This document shows, piece by piece, positions 10,348-20,700 of a stretch of DNA of 64,000 nucleotides. Numbering within the stretch: the stretch's first letter is position 1; each line of letters opens with the position of its first letter. The DNA comes from Limanda limanda (taxonomy: Eukaryota > Chordata > Actinopteri > Pleuronectiformes > Pleuronectidae), in assembly GCF_963576545.1 (NCBI RefSeq), contig NC_083651.1:8801886-8865885 (forward strand). Reading direction: 5' to 3'. The notes below the pieces were generated by a model. The model did not search any database and was not told the DNA's origin. It worked only from the letters and a program-made list of their open reading frames with translations. Both the position numbers and the translations under genes were made by a program.

Positions 10348-10713
10348 TTTGCAACATAGGCTCCAAACTGTACCTGAAGATGGACTATCCATCTAAACAA
10401 TACTTGATTTATCTAGGACTAGAATTGGGTGAAATTCTCTCAATCAATGTAGACCCCAATGGTTATCTCTAAAAAGAGACTGACAGAAAAATATAAAATC
10501 AATCAAACTAAGTCAACCTGTTTAGAGATATACAATGCAAATATCAATGTTCAGCGTTTAATGTTGCCAACATTGTGAGCAGGAGACTTTGGGTATAGTA
10601 TAACCTTTTTAGTGATTGTACAGAAATGAAAGGCCAGGATGTTTTACTCCAACTTGGTCAACATCCAACAGCGATTGCCGAACTCGATTTTTTCGGTAAA
10701 GTTTTGTTTACGT

Positions 10714-10785
10714 GGCTCGTTGGTCTAGGGGTATGATTCTCACTTTGGGTGCGAGAGGTCCAGGGTTCAAATCCCAGACGAGCCC
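10714..10785 (+). pseudogene. Degenerate tRNA-Pro (TGG)
   Basis: It carries the A-A T-stem mismatch of the copy at 10276, plus an A-C mismatch in the anticodon stem (CTCAC/GCGAG). The leader is of the AGG/CGG class although the anticodon is TGG, another uncoupled leader. Confidence 0.75.
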
Positions 10786-10970
10786 TTTGCCACATAGACT
10801 CCAAACTGTTCCTGAAGGTGGACTGTCCATCTAAGCTATACTTAATTGATCTAGGACTAGAATTGGTTGAACATCTATCGATCAATGTAGACTCCCCAAT
10901 GGTTATCTCTAGAAAGAGACTGGGTACAGTATACCTATCTTATAGTATACCTTTTTTAGTGATTGTACAG

Positions 10971-11290
10971 AAATGAAAGGCCAGGATGTCTTACTCCAAC
11001 TTGGTCAACATCCAACAGCGATTGCCAAACTCGATGCTTTCGTAAAGGTTCCTTTCACGTGGACTCTCCATCTTAGCTATACTTAATTGACCTAGGACTA
11101 GAATTGGGCTACATTCAATAGTTAAATGTAGACTCCCCAATGGTTATCTCTCAAAATAGAATGACAGAAAAATCTAAAATCAAACTAAGTCAACCTGTTT
11201 AGAGATATACAATGCAAATATCAATATTCAGCGTTTAATTTTGCCAACATTGTGAGCAGGAGACTTTGGGTATAGTATACCTATTTTAGT
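10971..11290 (+). repeat. tRNA-less array unit (320 bp)
   Basis: Same deletion junction, but joined to the other long-spacer class (GACAGAAAAATCTAAAATC). Confidence 0.88.
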
Positions 11291-11390
11291 GATTGTACAT
11301 AAATGACAGGCCAGGATGCCTTACTCTAACTTGGTCAACATCCAACAGCGATTGCCGAACTCGATTTTTTTGGAAAGGTTTAGTTTGCGT

Positions 11391-11462
11391 GGCTCGTTGG
11401 TCTAGGGGTATGATTCTCGCTTTGGGTGCGAGAGGTCCCGGGTTCAAATCCCGGACGAGCCC
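11391..11462 (+). tRNA. tRNA-Pro (TGG)
   Basis: Intact 72-nt cloverleaf with TGG-class leader and intact promoter boxes. Confidence 0.95.
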
Positions 11463-11828
11463 TTTGCCAAATGTACTCCAAACTGTACCTGAAAGTGGAC
11501 TGTCCATCTAAGCTATACTTAATTGATCTTGGACTAGAATTGGCTGAATATCTATCGATCAATGTAGACTCCAATGGTTATCTCTAAAAAGAGACTGACA
11601 GAAAAATATAAAATCAATCAAACTAAGTCAACCTGTTTAGAGATATACAATGCAAATATCAATGTTCAGCGTTTAATTTTGCCAACATTGTGTGCAGGAG
11701 ACTTTGGGTATAGTATAACCTTTTTAGTGATTGTACAGAAATGAAAGGCCAGGATGTCTTACTCCAACTTGGTCAACATCCAACAGCGATTGCTGAACTC
11801 GATTTTTTCGGTAAGGTCTTGTTTACGT

Positions 11829-11900
11829 GGCTCGTTGGTCTAGGGGTATGATTCTCGCTTAGGGTGCGAGAGGTCCCGGGTTCAAATCCCGGACGAGCCC
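11829..11900 (+). tRNA. tRNA-Pro (AGG), last in array
   Basis: Fully paired 72-nt cloverleaf with loop TTAGGGT. It is the last tRNA before the array ends; the two units after it lack a tRNA. Confidence 0.95.
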
Positions 11901-12162
11901 TTTGCAACATAGGCTCCAAACTGTATCTGAAGATGGACTATCCATCTAAACAATACTTGATTTATCTAGGACTAGAAGTGGGTGAAATTCTCTCAATCAA
12001 TGTAGACCCCAATGGTTATCTCTAAAATGAGACTGACAGAAAAATATAAAATCAAACTAAGTCAACCTGTTTAGAGATATACAATGCAAATATCAATGTT
12101 CAGCGTTTAATGTTGCCAACATTGTGAGCAGGAGACTTTGGGTATAGTATAACCTTTTTAGT

Positions 12163-12492
12163 GATTGTACAGAAATGAAAGGCCAGGATGTCTTACTCCA
12201 ACTTGGTCAACATCCAACAGAGATTGCCAAACTCGATGCTTTCGTAAAGGTTCCTTTCACGTGGACTCTCCATCTTAGCTATACTTAATTGACCTAGGAC
12301 TAGAATTGGGCTACATTCAATAGTTAAATGTAGACTCCCCAATGGTTATCTCTAAAAATAGAATGACAGAAAAATCTAAAATCAAACTAAGTCAACCTGT
12401 TTAGAGATATACAATGCAAATATCAATATTCAGCGTTTAATTTTGCCAACATTGTGAGCAGGAGACTTTGGGTATAGTATACCTATTTTAGT
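12163..12492 (+). repeat. tRNA-less array unit (330 bp)
   Basis: Close copy of the unit at 10971 with the same deletion and spacer class. Confidence 0.88.
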
Positions 12493-12600
12493 GATTGTAC
12501 ATAAATGACAGGCCAGGATGACTTACTCCAACTTGGTCAACATCCAACAGCGATTGCCGAACTCGATACTCTCGGAAAGGTTCCTTTCACGTGGACTGTC
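12493..12600 (+). repeat. Terminal truncated array unit
   Basis: Homology to the array runs through the leader to CACGTGGACTGTC and then stops; the following ACAAAACAATTACTC is unique. The break lies at the same GTGGACT junction used by the tRNA deletions. Confidence 0.85.
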
Positions 12601-13430
12601 ACAAAACAATTACTCTGCAAATTAGAGGTGAGACTTAATGTAGCTAAAATTCTCATCAGCACCCACATGAGGGATGAATTAACTTCTGACTGAAAGGTTG
12701 TTCCTGCACACATCTTGAACTATAAACCATTTACACCCACTGAAACCCGTTAAAACCCACAGTTCCTCATCCAGGACCTACAGCTTCACACTGAAGATGG
12801 CAAATATTCATGAGCTCTACTCTCAAGGAGCTGTGTTTTAAATAAAATAAATAGATATTTAAAAAGGAAGGGAAAGAACAGTCCATCTATAATGTTATTG
12901 TCTTTTTTTCTTCATTTTAACATTTTCTAAGAAATGTCTGACATAAGAAAACTTTATTTTCTTCTACTTTCAAAGTAAAATACTCTGGTTTTATATAAGC
13001 AAACTCACCAGGACAGACAACATTTGATAAAATCTCCTCTGTCATCCTCAACATACCAACCTACCAGCTGTGCTGTGTCCAGACGAACACTCTGCAGGAC
13101 AGAGGAAAGTCTTGGACCTGGAAAACAACCTGTGGTGCCTGAAACATCCCATCAAACAGAACAGCGTATACCTGCATGTTTCCATTAGAATAACACTGGT
13201 ATCTAAAGATCCAAAGTGCAAGTAGAAACTATAATAATAGTCATATTATTGGCTCATGCATCACACAGCCGATGAGGAGTGCAGGAAATAGAAGAACCTA
13301 ATTAAGGAGACAGTTACTATTTTGATCTTAATTGAGCAAATGTAATTAGACCAGTAGAATGCATACACACGTAAATTCAATCAATCTCCATCAAGTCCCA
13401 CACTCTGAAAATCAGTCTGCTGAATGTGCT

Positions 13431-13674
13431 TGATTTTTTCATCAAGAGCCATGAAATATTTCCTTGGAAATGGGTAAAAATGTCCCAACAATAACAAGAG
13501 GGATAAAAGTCCTTGATCCGCACCAACATTTAATGCGTTCTTCCCTCACCAATACTGCATCCTTCTACCAAGTTCCATTGAAATCGCCTCAGTATATTTT
13601 TCGTAATCCTGTCGACAAACAAACAAACCAACCGCCAGACATGGGGGCAAACATAACCTCAGTGGCAGAGCTAA
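13431..13674 (+). repeat. Fish interspersed repeat copy
   Basis: The sequence contains ATCAAGAGCCATGAAATATT, CTTGATCCGCACCAACATTT, ATCCTTCTACCAAGTTCCAT and ACAAACAAACAAACCAACCG in that order. The same order occurs at 35,320-35,645 and 61,875-62,140, and I recognise it as a widespread teleost element. Confidence 0.75.
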
Positions 13675-13710
13675 AAGAAAACACAGAGCACTCCAGCCAC
13701 ACGTCATTTT

Positions 13711-13716
13711 TTTATT
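13711..13716 (-). terminator. Candidate poly(A) signal for stam2
   Basis: TTTATT on the plus strand is AATAAA on the minus strand, about 2.2 kb past the stam2 stop. Another lies at 12,953-12,958. Which is used cannot be told without transcripts. Confidence 0.35.
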
Positions 13717-15912
13717 TCAAAGAATATTTATAGGTTTGCTCTGTTACAAAAGCAGTTTTTTTAAAATCCTGGATAAAGAAACTTCTCCTGGAATATTTTA
13801 AATATACAGAATTATACATATCCAGCGGATTCTGAGACTAGAATTACTCGCCAAAGTTCTATCTGTGTCATTCCTTTGATTCTCTACAGAAAAACAAGGC
13901 ATCCAGTGGTAAATAAATGTTTACAAAGCTAAGGTGCAATGTCAATGTCAAACCCAGGTATTTTACATCTAATATACAGTGCCTGTAATACGAGGCGCAT
14001 AAAGGAAACAGACAGATCTGGATAAAAAATTATAACTACGGAGCGACTGCAACAGAATTGTAGATTCTATTAGATTCTATTTTTTGATGAAACAGAAGTT
14101 AAAAACATGACATCTCAGTTCTTTTTCTTCATATTAACAACAAACATTTTGTTCCATTTACATTTTGCCAGGACTTTTAAAGAAGGAGCAATTCTGAAAT
14201 AGTGTAAATCCCACATGAACAATGCCTCAATATATATATCTATATAAATCAATGTAGGGGCAATGTCATTGACCGTTTAGGAACGCAAGTAGACAGCTTC
14301 TGCTAAAGGGAAGAGAGCCCACGGATGAGGACGAGCGGCAGAAGGGTAGTGACATAACAATCATGAACAGATGCAACATTTTATCAGATTAAAAAACACA
14401 CAAAATGATCAACTACCTGTTTCTTAGTTCAACCTATAATCTGACCTTGCAAAAAAATCGGTGTCATTCCACAAGAGAAAGCCCCGACACGTACAAACAT
14501 GCGAAAGACATAAATGTACACACGCACACAAAAATGTCTCTAACGCATTACAAGGCAGTGAGTTGATGGAAAAGCAACGTTTGAACCATTTGGACAAATA
14601 TAACTGTTAACATAACAGATCTGTGCTGGTGAGGAGGAGGAGGAGAAATGAAGCACCAGGCTTTTTAATAACTGCAACCTGCGAGCGCCTGCGACTCGGC
14701 CCACAGATACAGTTATATGCTGACTTGACAGAAAGACGAGCTCTCGCATCACAATCCCAGAGTGTTTCGATCCCTAAGCGTCAGGATGAACTGTACCTGC
14801 CCGAGGATGAAGTCCGTGATGCGTTTAAAAACAAGATGGCGATTTAAAACTTAGAGAGAAGCAAAACCTTTAGGGCCGTGTTAATAAGCATGAAAACGCC
14901 ATTTAGGTGTTCAATGGTGTTCGCTAGCATATGATGCATGTGGGTGAGGAGTGATGGATATTCAGTGTGTGGTGTTTCCAGTTGTATTGACTTTGCAAAG
15001 TTGTGTTTTAGCTCTGCTTGCACACCGTCTGTATGGGACGTTCAGCCGCACTTGTCCGTCACCTGTCTAATAAGACAGAAGACATGTGACAGAACAGACA
15101 TGCATCAGTTTTGATCAATACATCCGAACCAGCCACGTGTGAGGGTCACTTTCAGAGCTGCAACCTGAGGGATACATTTGATTTCTTGTGTATTTTGTTC
15201 CCTCCTGATCTTGCTTGAGGCTGTAAGGGCTGCAAAAATAACTCAAGTGTTACAGCAGCACTCTGGCTGAAAACATCCAAATAGGCAGAGGACTAAAGCT
15301 GCAGCTAGCGCGTTGCTTTCGCTTCACAGCGGCCAGTGAGAAACAGTAGCACATGTTTACATTTAACTACATTAGTTTGAACATGGCCGGACCCTCTGTT
15401 ACCACTGAGGAAGATGACATGCTGCCTGGACTCCGAGGAGAGAGGACTCAGTAATAGTATCGTGTTGGAGTAGCTCTGTTTTGTGTTTAACTGGGGATTG
15501 TGAAAAGCTTGTTTCCATAAAGCGAGATAACGTCTCGCTGACTGCACTGATGAGCAAAACCAACTCTTCTCCTGTGTCGACCTGTGATGTTTGTGAAAAC
15601 CAGTGTCAGTCAACCCGGAAAAAGAAGTAGAAGAAGAAGAAACTCCTGGCGCCATCTTTAGCATCATATACAGCAGCCGAGTGCAGACTCAGTTACACAG
15701 CAGACCTGCATCACACACCTCAGTTACTTCAACCTTCCCAGGGTGTGTTCAATCCAGCTTGACAGGAATGGTCCTAAAGCAGCTATCACACACACATACA
15801 CACAAACATAAACACACACATACAAACGCACACTGTAAGCCAAATGAACACACAGCCAGCAGCTGAAATATCTGAGGTGGGTATGAATCTCAGGTCTGCG
15901 ATCACTGGAGTT

Positions 15913-17706
15913 TTACAGCAGCGGCTGTTGATAATACGTCGTCTGCTGCTGCTGCGGAGCCTGGTGAAGAGGAGCAGCCACAGGATAGGACACGGGAGGC
16001 ATGCCCGAGTTGTGATAGGTCGGTATGTCCATGGCCACGCCCCCCTGAGGAGGGTAAGAAGCTCCCACGGCTTGGTTCATGTACTGAGTGTTCATGCCAC
16101 CGCTGCAAAGGAAATACAGAGTTGACACTTAGTTGCAATAGAAAATATATGAAAACAGTGAGCAACTAAATCTTTGTAACGTGGACATACTATGATAAAA
16201 GGGATTGAAAATTATCCAAAATGCAAATCATAGAACATCTAAAATCTATAATCTCTCAGATTATATAATATCTTGTTATGTCTGGTTAATGCTGTGGTTC
16301 TGAGCCACATGACGGGACACATGTCAGTCTTTGTCTTTGGAGTGTCTCTGCTCTGAGAGCCGTACAGATCTTCGGTTCATTATGTTCTCTTACCTCATGT
16401 AGGGAGGCTGAGCCACTTGGCAGTTGGGCGGTGCTGAGACATTGGGGGGCAGTGAATGCAGAGGTGCGGGTTGGTCGCTGTGGAGGTTGTAAGGCTGTGG
16501 GGCAGGAACCTGGGACATCCCTGGAGGCAGGTAGGGGCCGTTGTTTGGTCCGAGGTAGCCCTGAGCAAACAAGAGGGAACATAGGTCTGAGAATTACCAA
16601 CATGTCTACTGAGAGCTCTCCTAACAAGAAATATGCATTCAGTATGTATACAATTTTAACACTACATTATTCAGTTACTTCAGAGCCCAAAACAACTGCA
16701 GGAAGTCACTCAGAAATAATCTGAAACATTTTTTAAAACGCAAAAACTTAATGTTCTCTTCCTCTGACGATGGGCTGACAAAAGTGATACTGATAAAAGA
16801 GAAGTCTGTCACTGAATGTCTGGCTGCTGGAAGTTAAATACAAAATGTATCTATTTATAAATCACCATTATTAGATGAATTAAGTGAACAGTGTTCCGGT
16901 GAGTCAGCTAGTTTTGCTGTGTTACTTTTCATACCTTCAAAAGTTGCAAGAAAAGCCCAATAGCTGATTTTGGAGTTTATATAAATAGTACCAGGATTTC
17001 ATCTCAGTAACTTCAAGTGAAACAGAATGTGTGTCAGTGCAGGTGTGAGAACAAGCTGACGTCAGTTTTACTTTGCTGTGCAGACACAAAAAAAGATGAA
17101 GGAGGGTGAAAAATTAGCAGCACTCTGTTGTAGGTCTGTCCACTGAAGTGGACATCTTTCCAAATCTCAGGGGGGGAGACAGTGACATAAATAACTACAG
17201 AAAACAGCCTCTGCCCAGAAAAGCCAGGCAGCCTGCAACTCTCCAGAGAGGAAGAAAAGAAAAGGCTGACTGAATGTCACACTATCAGTCAGGGATGCAA
17301 AACCAACCATTTCACTGGACAAACACAAAATACTTGACTATGGGATGTAAGAAAACATGGGAGAAATTATTTTTAAAAGGACTGCTGTTCTGTATCATAG
17401 TCCTTTACATTAGTCCTCTGTTATGTCCACGAAAACCCACAGCTGTGGGTGTCTACACAGTGCCAACACTCAAAAGATTATATTTTTATTAATGCAAAGG
17501 TTTTCAAACAAACATCTCTTTACCACAGAAACTGTACGGCTCTTAATGTTCTAAACTGTGAGTCAACATTGACTGAATCCACTCGTTAATTATGTAAGAC
17601 TTCCCTGCTGCTTTCTAGTGATTCAGCTGCTTCACTGGAGAGACAGAGAGAGACAGAGAGAGAGAGAGACAGAGAGACAGAGAGAGAGAGAGAGCGAGAG
17701 AGAGAG

Positions 17707-17786
<80 letters not shown>

Positions 17787-20700
17787 CAGCAACAAGGATC
17801 CTAATCGATTTGTTTTGTTGACCAAGCATAACTGAATTGAGGGAAATTAGGCCTCAATTCACCATCATGTGCAAGAGCGACGTGTCATTCAGACCGAAGA
17901 CTTCATTTCCTACAGCTTCTGGCCTTCGAAACAGTGACTCTATCAATACGTTAAATAAATGTTACAGTGGAACTTTAACTGACCTGCATGGGCACAGCTG
18001 GGCCGGTTGGTGCGTACTGCGGCTGCATCTTGGAGTAGGGTGAGTAGAATGGAGCCTCGTTCATGAGCTTGTTGTAAAGCTCCAGAGCCTCCAAAACTTT
18101 CACATTCAACTCTGACAACTCTGAGTGTTTCCTGCAATACACAGAGACAGAGATGTACATTATATCACATGAATGCACATCTTTTCCACATAGTTTCTTC
18201 TGTGAAACAAAAGTTTTGATTTGGGAAATATATTGAGAAACATATACGATGAAGCAGATATGTCTGTGAAAGGCAAATATAGGCGTCGCTCTATTAGATA
18301 ATCTCAGTCACCCAGCTGGGATTAACACATCAGTAGAGATTGTTCTGATAAACATAAATATTTCACATCTTTCTTCACAGTACCTGTCAATCTCCTCCAG
18401 CTGCTCATCAATCATTGGGTTCATCTGTTCACACGCTCCTGTTCAATCAGATATTCACAGTGAGAGAAGGAGGGAACAAGTTAGAAAGAAACTGTGTGGA
18501 TCAGACTCTCTGCAGTCGTCACTGGCACCGACACTAGATTTTACAACAGCATTGAGTTTTATACCCTCCAGCTGGATCAGCTCTTGGGTGTCAGGAGTCA
18601 GATTCGCAGGATCTGCATTCTGCAGCAGTGCCAGCGTTCTGTCCATAATTCCCTGCAGAATAAAGAGAGCATGTTTGGGTTAGCAGAGCTCAACTGAACT
18701 TTAAATGTAAATTTACGTCCAATCAGGAAATGTCGTACCTCATCTATGAAGACAGGCTCAGGCTCAACTTTGGTTTCCTGGCTCAGCTCTTCAACACTGG
18801 CAGTTTTTTCAACATAAGCCACTGCAGAGAAAAAATATCAGGTTCGGTCAACTGTTCTTAAAATAGTTTCTTCCAGTTCAAATCATGAATGATTCCAAAA
18901 GAGACAAAAAGAAGGCGTTACAACCGGTAGGTTTCATTTTACGCTTCTGTAAATATACTGACCTGTCTCCGGTTCAGCATTCAGATTAGTTGAGACAAAG
19001 TTGGAAGGGAAGAGGCCGACTCCTCTATGGTTCTCTCCTTTCCACCAGTTTGGATCACTGGCAACAAAAGCATAAAACAGGCCTGAGCTTCAAAGAGTGA
19101 GTCACACTGAGCGTCTGGCGAAGGTTCACGCCGATCAAAGACAGCACAATGTAAAAAGGGGGATTAAATAAAAAAAGAATTTTCACCTCATGGTGTCTGC
19201 TACAGCTCTGCTCAAATCATTCGCAGTTTGGTTATATTATATAAAGTTTTATTCAGAGTATTACAATTTTACATAGGTGTTGCTGGCTTTATTTGAGGAG
19301 CAAACTCTTTTCTGGCCATTTAATAAAGCTACAGTATGTAGAGCAAATTTACAAATGCCTGTAAATCAAGAAATGAGTGTGAAGTGGCTTCATAAAAAAG
19401 TTTATCGTACAGCTGCAAAATTGGACAGGATATAGCAAAGTTACTACAATTGACAGCCATGCTTTAATATCACGCCTTTGAATAACAATGATCAGAAAGT
19501 CTACATCATCTATAAACAGTAAAGATATTAAATTGGTAGTTTGAGGACAAAGAACAGTTGGTTCTTGATCAAACGTGTTATGAAACTTTACCTGTCATCC
19601 AAAACCAGAATAACTTCTCCAGCTTTGAAGGTCAACTCATTATCTTCAGCCGCTTCAAAGTCGTACAGGGCGCGCACCTTCCGGGCCTCCTGCCCCCCTC
19701 CACCATTGGCGTAGCTTGGGGGGTCGGAGGTCACGGCAAGGGGGCGTGTCTCCACCTGCTGCTTCTGCTCCTGCAAGGACAACTCGATGGCTGGAGGAGG
19801 TCAGGGGCAACAGAAGAGAAGTGCAAAGGAGAGGAGGGTATTTATCCGATGTCCAAACACTTGAGCTATGTCCAGACAAAGGACTCATGAATTTACACTA
19901 CTCTACGGTGAATAAAAGGAATATTGGTACTAAGTGAAGTCTTGCAAATAAAGTATAGTGGCTGTAAAATATGTATTTGTGGAAGAAAATTATGCTCAGA
20001 TGTGTTTGACAAAAGGTGTGTGTTGTGACATCTCACTTTACCTTTAGCCAGGTCGTCATCATTAGATGCTTTGCTTACAGCAGGTGTGCTGACCTTTGTT
20101 GTCGACCCCTGTGGTAAATAAAGACAGATAAGGTCAGGTCTCTGTGTGTGTGAATGTGTGTGTGCACACCAGCATGTACACAATATGCAGGAGAGAGAGA
20201 GAGTGACAGTGAAGCACTTAGGGACTAGAAGTGAAAAAGACATTTCTGTTGGCTGTGATGCCATCTGCAGGCAATGTTGGGAATTACATGTTGGTCGGAT
20301 TGGGGGCTCAGAAACCTTTCTCACAGCTGACTCACTATTTTGTATCCAAAACAATACAATGGCTCCCATAAACATGTGAATCAAGTTCCCTAAAACAAAT
20401 GCTAAAAATCTGAGTGGTACAGACCACCAGAAAATACTCACATTTGTATGCTTCATATGATGAGGATAGGTAAGGCTTTCAGTGAAACGTGCGAGGGAGC
20501 AAGTGAGAGTAAATCCACATGTTTGTAGAGTAACCTGATATGTATTTGAACAGTATCTTAAATACATTTATACAAACAGTAAAAGTAGTAGTTACCAGGT
20601 GAAAACACTTCTTCATCCAAAAACAGACATTCATCCATGTCCGTTTTATAATATATATACAAATAACCATTTTACATAACTCATTTTTGTAACTAAAGAG

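Larger units (their letters stand above)
1..12600 (+). repeat. Tandem array of tRNA-Pro units (347-bp monomer and variants)
   Basis: Head-to-tail units recur from base 1, where the array is already mid-unit, to about 12,600. A unit can be phased on the motif GATTGTACAG, seen at 140, 578, 905, 1252, 1579, 1926, 2167, 2514, 2952, 3279, 3626, 3973, 4300, 4647, 4994, 5321, 5667 and onward to 12,493. Spacings are about 347 bp (tRNA with short spacer), 434-438 bp (tRNA with long spacer), 320-330 bp (no tRNA, long spacer) and 241 bp (no tRNA, short spacer). Twenty-six units carry a tRNA-Pro sequence. The intact tRNAs, lack of a poly-A tail and strict head-to-tail order argue against a SINE. Frames of 60-116 aa on both strands recur with the repeat and are not proteins. 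Confidence 0.95.
12601..15912. other. Unique flank and probable stam2 3' UTR
   Basis: There is no convincing coding frame. About 12,601-13,400 is unique AT-rich DNA. From about 13,710 to 15,912 the sequence is probably the stam2 3' untranslated region on the minus strand, judged only from its position after the stop codon and a minus-strand AATAAA at 13,711-13,716. A CA-rich tract lies at 15,788-15,835. The 74-120 aa frames here are not recognised. Confidence 0.5.

Noticed and set aside
135..10976. A repeated family of 60-116 aa proteins on both strands of the array (MYRNERPGCL..., MIDRYSANSS..., MREVPGSNPG...)
   Set aside because: They are translations of the tRNA body and its flanks, occur on both strands of the same DNA and recur only because the unit is repeated. 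Each contains a tRNA gene, and none has protein-like conservation.
240..11900. The tRNA units as a tRNA-derived SINE
   Set aside because: Cloverleaves are near-perfect, copies are strictly head-to-tail at fixed spacing, and there is no A-rich or LINE-like tail or target duplication.
240..11900. A CRISPR array
   Set aside because: The repeats are long (about 347 bp), spacers are not unique, and the genome is clearly eukaryotic.
15305..15667. A 120-aa minus-strand frame downstream of stam2
   Set aside because: It lies in the probable 3' UTR, has no recognisable domain, and has low-complexity Ser runs from a TTC-rich tract.
17586..17829. Ser/Leu or Arg/Glu repeat proteins at 17.6 kb
   Set aside because: They are the two readings of the AG/CT microsatellite.
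19893..20567. A 224-aa minus-strand protein
   Set aside because: Only the part from 20,042 to 20,108 is STAM-like; it is exon 6 with both flanking introns read through. Splice sites bound the exon cleanly.
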